From assembly GCA_959022495.1 (NCBI GenBank), contig CAUEYX010000020.1:1-56006 (forward strand): a stretch of DNA of 56,006 bases, read 5' to 3'. The notes below the pieces were generated by a model, which was not told the DNA's origin, did no database searches, and worked only from the letters and a program-made list of their open reading frames with translations. Source of the DNA: an uncultured Lachnospiraceae bacterium (GTDB lineage Bacteria; Bacillota; Clostridia; Lachnospirales; Lachnospiraceae). How positions within the stretch are numbered: the stretch's first letter is position 1; each line of letters opens with the position of its first letter. Shown piece by piece: positions 52,877 to 56,006 of the stretch. A program made the position numbers and the translations under genes.

Positions 52877-52947
52877 AGCGGGTGATGGGAATCGAACCCA
52901 CGTATCCAGCTTGGAAGGCTGGTGTTCTACCATTGAACTACACCCGC
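52877..52947 (-). tRNA. tRNA-Gly (anticodon TCC)
   Basis: Acceptor GCGGGTG/CACCCGC, anticodon arm CCAGC-CTTCCAA-GCTGG. A second Gly isoacceptor besides the CCC tRNA at 42322. Confidence 0.95.
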
Positions 52948-52953
52948 ACACAA

Positions 52954-53028
52954 TCGGGGTGACAGGATTCGAACCTGCGACCTCCTGGTCCCAAACCAGG
53001 CGCTCTAGCCAAGCTGAGCCACACCCCG
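52954..53028 (-). tRNA. tRNA-Pro (anticodon TGG)
   Basis: Acceptor CGGGGTG/CACCCCG, anticodon arm CCTGG-TTTGGGA-CCAGG. First gene of the seven-tRNA operon. Confidence 0.95.
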
Positions 53029-53070
53029 GTATAATTCCTGCGTTCCTGTCTTTCCCGTAGCGCATTGACT

Positions 53071-53099
53071 ATTATATTATAAGGTTTTCACAATGTCAA
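53071..53099 (-). promoter_or_regulatory. Consensus promoter of the tRNA operon
   Basis: On the minus strand a perfect TTGACA-17-TATAAT, 43 bp before tRNA-Pro. Confidence 0.9.
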
Positions 53100-53172
53100 C
53101 AATTTTTTTCAGTTTTCCTCGTTTTTACTTTTTACACTGTCCATACCGCAGTAAAGTTCGGGCAGCCCCCAT

Positions 53173-53655
53173 TCAATCCAGATATCTCTGATCAAATGAG
53201 GCTTCACCATCTTCCCCGATCTCCATGATCATATAACTGCCTTTTCTGCCCTCCTGCCGCGGGAAAGAGATACTCCCGGGATTCAGCACAATCATACCGT
53301 TCTTCTGCTCGAAAAACGGTTTATGCGTGTGTCCGAACATTACGATATCTGCCTTTCTTGCCTCGCCTTCCTCCCGGATATACTCCGGGTCCAGGGATAC
53401 ATAATACGGATGTCCGTGAGTGATAAACACTTTATATCTGCCTATATAAAACTCTTCTTCTCTCGGCAGATCTGAGAAGAAATCATTGTTTCCCCTCACC
53501 ATATGCTTCTCACACTCTACAGCCGCGTCTATGTAGTCCTCTCCCCCCTCAACATCACCCAGATGAACAAACATATCGATCTCGCCGGCCCCCTCAAGAG
53601 CTCTGTCAAGCCCTGTATGCCGCCCGTGTGTATCACTGATGATCAATACTCTCAT
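53173..53655 (-). CDS. YfcE/MJ0936-family metallophosphodiesterase
   Basis: Calcineurin-like phosphodiesterase of 160 residues. Metal-site motifs in order: ISDTHGRH (8-15 region), VHLGDVEGG, VRGNNDFF, ITHGHPYY and FGHTHKPF. Cleaves phosphodiesters with two metal ions; the physiological substrate of this family is not settled. The start overlaps the end of rdgB by 4 nt (ATGA), so they are co-translated. Last gene of the RNA methyltransferase / rdgB / phosphodiesterase operon. Confidence 0.94.
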   Translation of the reverse strand: MRVLIISDTHGRHTGLDRALEGAGEIDMFVHLGDVEGGEDYIDAAVECEKHMVRGNNDFFSDLPREEEFYIGRYKVFITHGHPYYVSLDPEYIREEGEARKADIVMFGHTHKPFFEQKNGMIVLNPGSISFPRQEGRKGSYMIMEIGEDGEASFDQRYLD

Positions 53656-54266
53656 AATATGCCCTCTCCAAACTTCTCTTTTAATATATCCCGCATTGCC
53701 CGAAGCGCCTTCCCTCTGTGACTGAGCTCATTCTTCTGCTCCGGCGTCATCTGCGCTGTCGTACACCCGTATTCCGGCACATAGAATATCGGATCATACC
53801 CAAATCCATTCGATCCCTCAGACTCATATGCAATCATCCCCTCGATCGTCTTGCGCACTACAGCGACTGTCCCATCCGGAAATACTGCTGCCACCGCACA
53901 AACGAAGCGTGCGGTGCGGTCCTCCTCAGGCACGCCCTCCAGACGGTCTAACAATATCCTGTTCTTAATATCATAAGAAGTATCCTCACCCGCGAATCTC
54001 GCAGAATAGATCCCCGGAGCCTTATCCAGATAATCGATCTCCAGCCCAGAGTCATCCGCCAGAACAATATCATTCGTAAGCATCCGTGCCACGGCCCTGG
54101 CCTTGATCTCCGCGTTCTCTTCAAAACTCATGCCGTCCTCCACGATCTCTGCATCGGCCCCGGCTTCTTTCATCGATAAGATCTCCACGCCAAGGTCGGC
54201 AAGAATCATGCGGATTTCCTTCATCTTACCTTCATTTCCTGTTGCAAATATAATTCTTCTTTTCAT
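53652..54266 (-). CDS. rdgB: RdgB/HAM1 non-canonical purine NTP pyrophosphatase
   Basis: Enzyme of 204 residues that hydrolyses XTP, ITP and dITP to keep deaminated purines out of nucleic acids. Family motifs: N-terminal IIFATGNEGKMKEI, ADDSGLEIDYLDKAPGIYSARFAG, ERTA-type RTARFVCAVA, GSNGFGYDPIFYVPEYG and AELTPE-like TPEQKNELSHRGKALR. AGGG-type ribosome site upstream. Middle gene of a three-gene operon with the methyltransferase (48 nt before) and the phosphodiesterase (4-nt overlap). Confidence 0.96.
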   Translation of the reverse strand: MKRRIIFATGNEGKMKEIRMILADLGVEILSMKEAGADAEIVEDGMSFEENAEIKARAVARMLTNDIVLADDSGLEIDYLDKAPGIYSARFAGEDTSYDIKNRILLDRLEGVPEEDRTARFVCAVAAVFPDGTVAVVRKTIEGMIAYESEGSNGFGYDPIFYVPEYGCTTAQMTPEQKNELSHRGKALRAMRDILKEKFGEGIL

Positions 54267-54314
54267 CTTCCCTGTACCCTCTGTCTTCTCTTATGTAACC
54301 TCTGCCTTTTGCCT

Positions 54315-55463
54315 TTACTTTTTCTGTTTTGGGGGCTTCGGTCCCGGGAACTGGTAAAAATATGTCCTGATCATCCCGTTATAAATTTTCCTGTTCTTTT
54401 CTGCCTTCCGCCCGAAATAGCGTTCTGCCTCCTCATAACTTGTTATCATATAGGCGGACCAGCTGTCAAGCTTCCGGAACGCCTCGCCAAAATCACGGTA
54501 TATCTGGGGAAGGGCCGACTTCTCTTCCAGACGTTCTCCATAGGGCGGATTCGTAATAATAAATCCATATTTCTTAGGATGGCTTAAATCTTTCACTTCC
54601 CGATGCTGGAAATGGATCAGATGAGCAACCCCTGCCGCCTCCGCATTGCGCCGTGCGGCGCGTAGCACTTCCGGGTCTGCATCGTATCCCTGAATATCCG
54701 TCTCAATGTCATCACACATCAGATCCTGCGCTTCATTGACCGCCTCATACCAGTTCTTCTTTCTTATTAAATTCGTCCATGCCTCTGCAGTAAAAGACCG
54801 ATTCATCCCGGGAGCGATATTGGCGGCCATCATAGCCGCCTCAATCGGAAATGTCCCGCTGCCGCAGAACGGGTCCACCAGAATCCGCTCCTTTCTCCAA
54901 GGGGTCAGCATAATCAGCGCCGCCGCCAGGTTTTCCGCGATAGGCGCTTTTCCCGCCACGGGGCGGTACCCTCTTTTGTGCAGGGACATTCCGGTTGTGT
55001 CAAGTCCCACAGTCACAATGTCCTTCATCAAAAACACCCGGACCGGATAGGATGCGCCGGTCTCCTGAAACCACTGGGTATGGTATCTTGCCTTTAAACG
55101 CTCCACCATCGCCTTCTTCATAATAGACTGGATATCAGACGGACTGAACAGCCTGCTCTTTACAGAGGCCGCCTTTGCCACCCAGAATTTCCCTGCCTCC
55201 GGGATGTAATCCTCCCACGGTATTTCCTTTGTCCTGTCAAACAGCTCCTCAAAAGTCACTGCCTGAAACTCCCCTGCCTTCAGGAGTACGCGCTCCGCAG
55301 ACCTGAGGAAGATGTTTGCGCGGCACATGGCATCCATTCCGCCGCGAAAAGTAACCCTTCCGTCCTCCACCCGCACAATCTCATACCCAAGGTCCTGGAT
55401 CTCCCGCTTTAGCACAGCCTCCAGCCCGAAATGGCAGGGTGCGATCCATTCCATCTCATGCAT
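54315..55463 (-). CDS. THUMP-domain class I RNA methyltransferase (RlmL/YpsC-like)
   Basis: Protein of 382 residues: N-terminal THUMP-type RNA-binding region (about 1-155), then a Rossmann methyltransferase with the SAM motif DPFCGSGTFPIEAA (about 197-210), QGYDADPEVLRAARRN and the catalytic NPPYGERL, typical of N2-methylguanine 23S rRNA or tRNA methyltransferases. Closest to the YpsC/RlmL-N family; exact target base not determined. First gene of the operon with rdgB. Confidence 0.92.
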   Translation of the reverse strand: MHEMEWIAPCHFGLEAVLKREIQDLGYEIVRVEDGRVTFRGGMDAMCRANIFLRSAERVLLKAGEFQAVTFEELFDRTKEIPWEDYIPEAGKFWVAKAASVKSRLFSPSDIQSIMKKAMVERLKARYHTQWFQETGASYPVRVFLMKDIVTVGLDTTGMSLHKRGYRPVAGKAPIAENLAAALIMLTPWRKERILVDPFCGSGTFPIEAAMMAANIAPGMNRSFTAEAWTNLIRKKNWYEAVNEAQDLMCDDIETDIQGYDADPEVLRAARRNAEAAGVAHLIHFQHREVKDLSHPKKYGFIITNPPYGERLEEKSALPQIYRDFGEAFRKLDSWSAYMITSYEEAERYFGRKAEKNRKIYNGMIRTYFYQFPGPKPPKQKK

Positions 55464-55507
55464 GAATAATTTCCGTCCTTATATTATACTGTATCCATCT
55501 TACTATA

Positions 55508-55550
55508 AATTGGGGACGTAGTAAAGTTGAACTTTACTACGTCCCCAATT
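55508..55550. repeat. 43-bp perfect palindrome upstream of the methyltransferase gene
   Basis: 21-bp arms, core TTGGGGACGTAGTAAAG, around a single central base. Sits between the methyltransferase start and the end of the Asn/Ser-rich gene, where no terminator is otherwise seen. REP-like in character. Confidence 0.85.
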
Positions 55551-55585
55551 AGCAATTTTCGCTTGATCAGCCAGCTGGCACCGTC

Positions 55586-55774
55586 TTAGTAACGGTCTGA
55601 TTCGTCATACGCATCCTTTGTTCTTCCGCAGTTCTTGCTGTCAGATGCATTGGTTCCTGAGCTGCTGTTCTTGTTTGCATTTTTGTTGTTGCTCTGTGTG
55701 TCAGCGTAAGATGAGTAAGAGCTGTTTTTTGTGTTTTTGTTTGAGTTGTTTGTATTGCTATAATTCTTTGCCAT
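55586..55774 (-). CDS. Asn/Ser-rich small protein (62 aa)
   Basis: Low-complexity hydrophilic protein from MAKNYSNTNN, made largely of Asn, Ser, Lys and Tyr, ending KDAYDESDRY. No membrane segment. Similar Asn/Ser-rich small proteins are common in sporulating clostridia, where some are spore-associated, but there is no sequence proof here. GGAGGG precedes the ATG at 55774, which is preferred to a longer frame from 55807. Upstream to the window end is AT-rich promoter-like sequence without a gene. Confidence 0.65.
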   Translation of the reverse strand: MAKNYSNTNNSNKNTKNSSYSSYADTQSNNKNANKNSSSGTNASDSKNCGRTKDAYDESDRY

Positions 55775-55985
55775 GAGTATCCCTCCTGTTTTATTTGGTA
55801 CAGTCATAGTATCTCAGACTGCGTCGGATTTTATTCATTTGTTCTTAAACCTTTAAAATACAAAAAATATTTTTATATTATTTTTATTTTTTGCTTGCTT
55901 TTTCCAATTTCGTATATTATACTATTTTTCGTAGAAAGGTTATTTTCTACAACCCCTTATTAATTATTTATACTCCCCTCAAAAG

Positions 55986-56006
55986 ACCGATGGCTCCCCC
56001 ATCGGT
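55986..56006. terminator. Hairpin at the window edge
   Basis: ACCGATGG-ctccc-CCATCGGT with an A-run before it; the far side is cut by the window end. Probably a terminator of a gene beyond the window. Confidence 0.5.

Noticed and set aside
52311..53028. CRISPR array in the repeat-rich tRNA region
   Set aside because: The repeated GATTCGAACC-type blocks are T-arms of seven tRNA genes, with different spacings and full cloverleaves.

Overview
The window looks like chromosomal DNA of a gut Lachnospiraceae bacterium (Clostridia): moderate-to-high GC, strong AGGAGG ribosome sites, an orphan Spo0A-type DNA-binding domain, and several very large secreted multidomain glycosidases of the mucin-degrading type. 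The assignment rests on protein style and gene content, not on a marker gene or a database search.

Layout. 1-5251: truncated GH101-like endo-alpha-N-acetylgalactosaminidase (copy A), minus strand. 5498-9299: hflX, a TPR lipoprotein and a P1B heavy-metal ATPase. 9382-17340: a 7.8 kb segment bounded by ~110 bp direct repeats. It holds two MgtA-type P-type ATPases, an OmpR-type winged-helix regulator without receiver domain, a DUF3784-like membrane protein, a 30-codon upstream ORF, a 58-residue membrane protein and broken gene fragments; it looks like an acquired magnesium-transport island. 17384-20030: zinc-ribbon membrane protein, NfeD and SPFH/stomatin genes. 20116-23006: small alarmone synthetase, PfoR/EIIC-like membrane protein and two small proteins. 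23031-26836: ATPase / ectodomain / MacB-type permease operon with overlapping genes and a palindromic operator-like region upstream.

26928-42053: surface-glycan region. A 2466-residue beta-helix glycosidase candidate and a complete GH101-like enzyme (copy B) each carry FIVAR-like modules and a degenerate TGD cell-wall anchor. Each gene is followed by a long rod-like inverted-repeat element; the two elements look related. A small two-gene cassette lies in the opposite orientation between the two giant genes. Copies A and B differ over most of their length but are identical, as read by eye, over 760 bp, which suggests recent gene conversion. The enzymes would together attack mucin-type O-glycans at the cell surface.

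42322-56006: housekeeping region. It contains tRNA-Gly, ung, hisF/hisH with an alanine/sodium symporter, a two-component system, a yybP-ykoY manganese riboswitch with mntP, a MATE exporter, an HPr-like protein lacking the phospho-His, an orphan Spo0A C-terminal domain, an integrase remnant beside a seven-gene tRNA operon, a phosphodiesterase / rdgB / RNA methyltransferase operon and an Asn/Ser-rich small protein. The strongest candidates for something undescribed are the magnesium island with its 11-bp-phased operator motif, the long palindromic elements behind the giant glycosidase genes, and the small membrane-protein cassette at 34772-35359.
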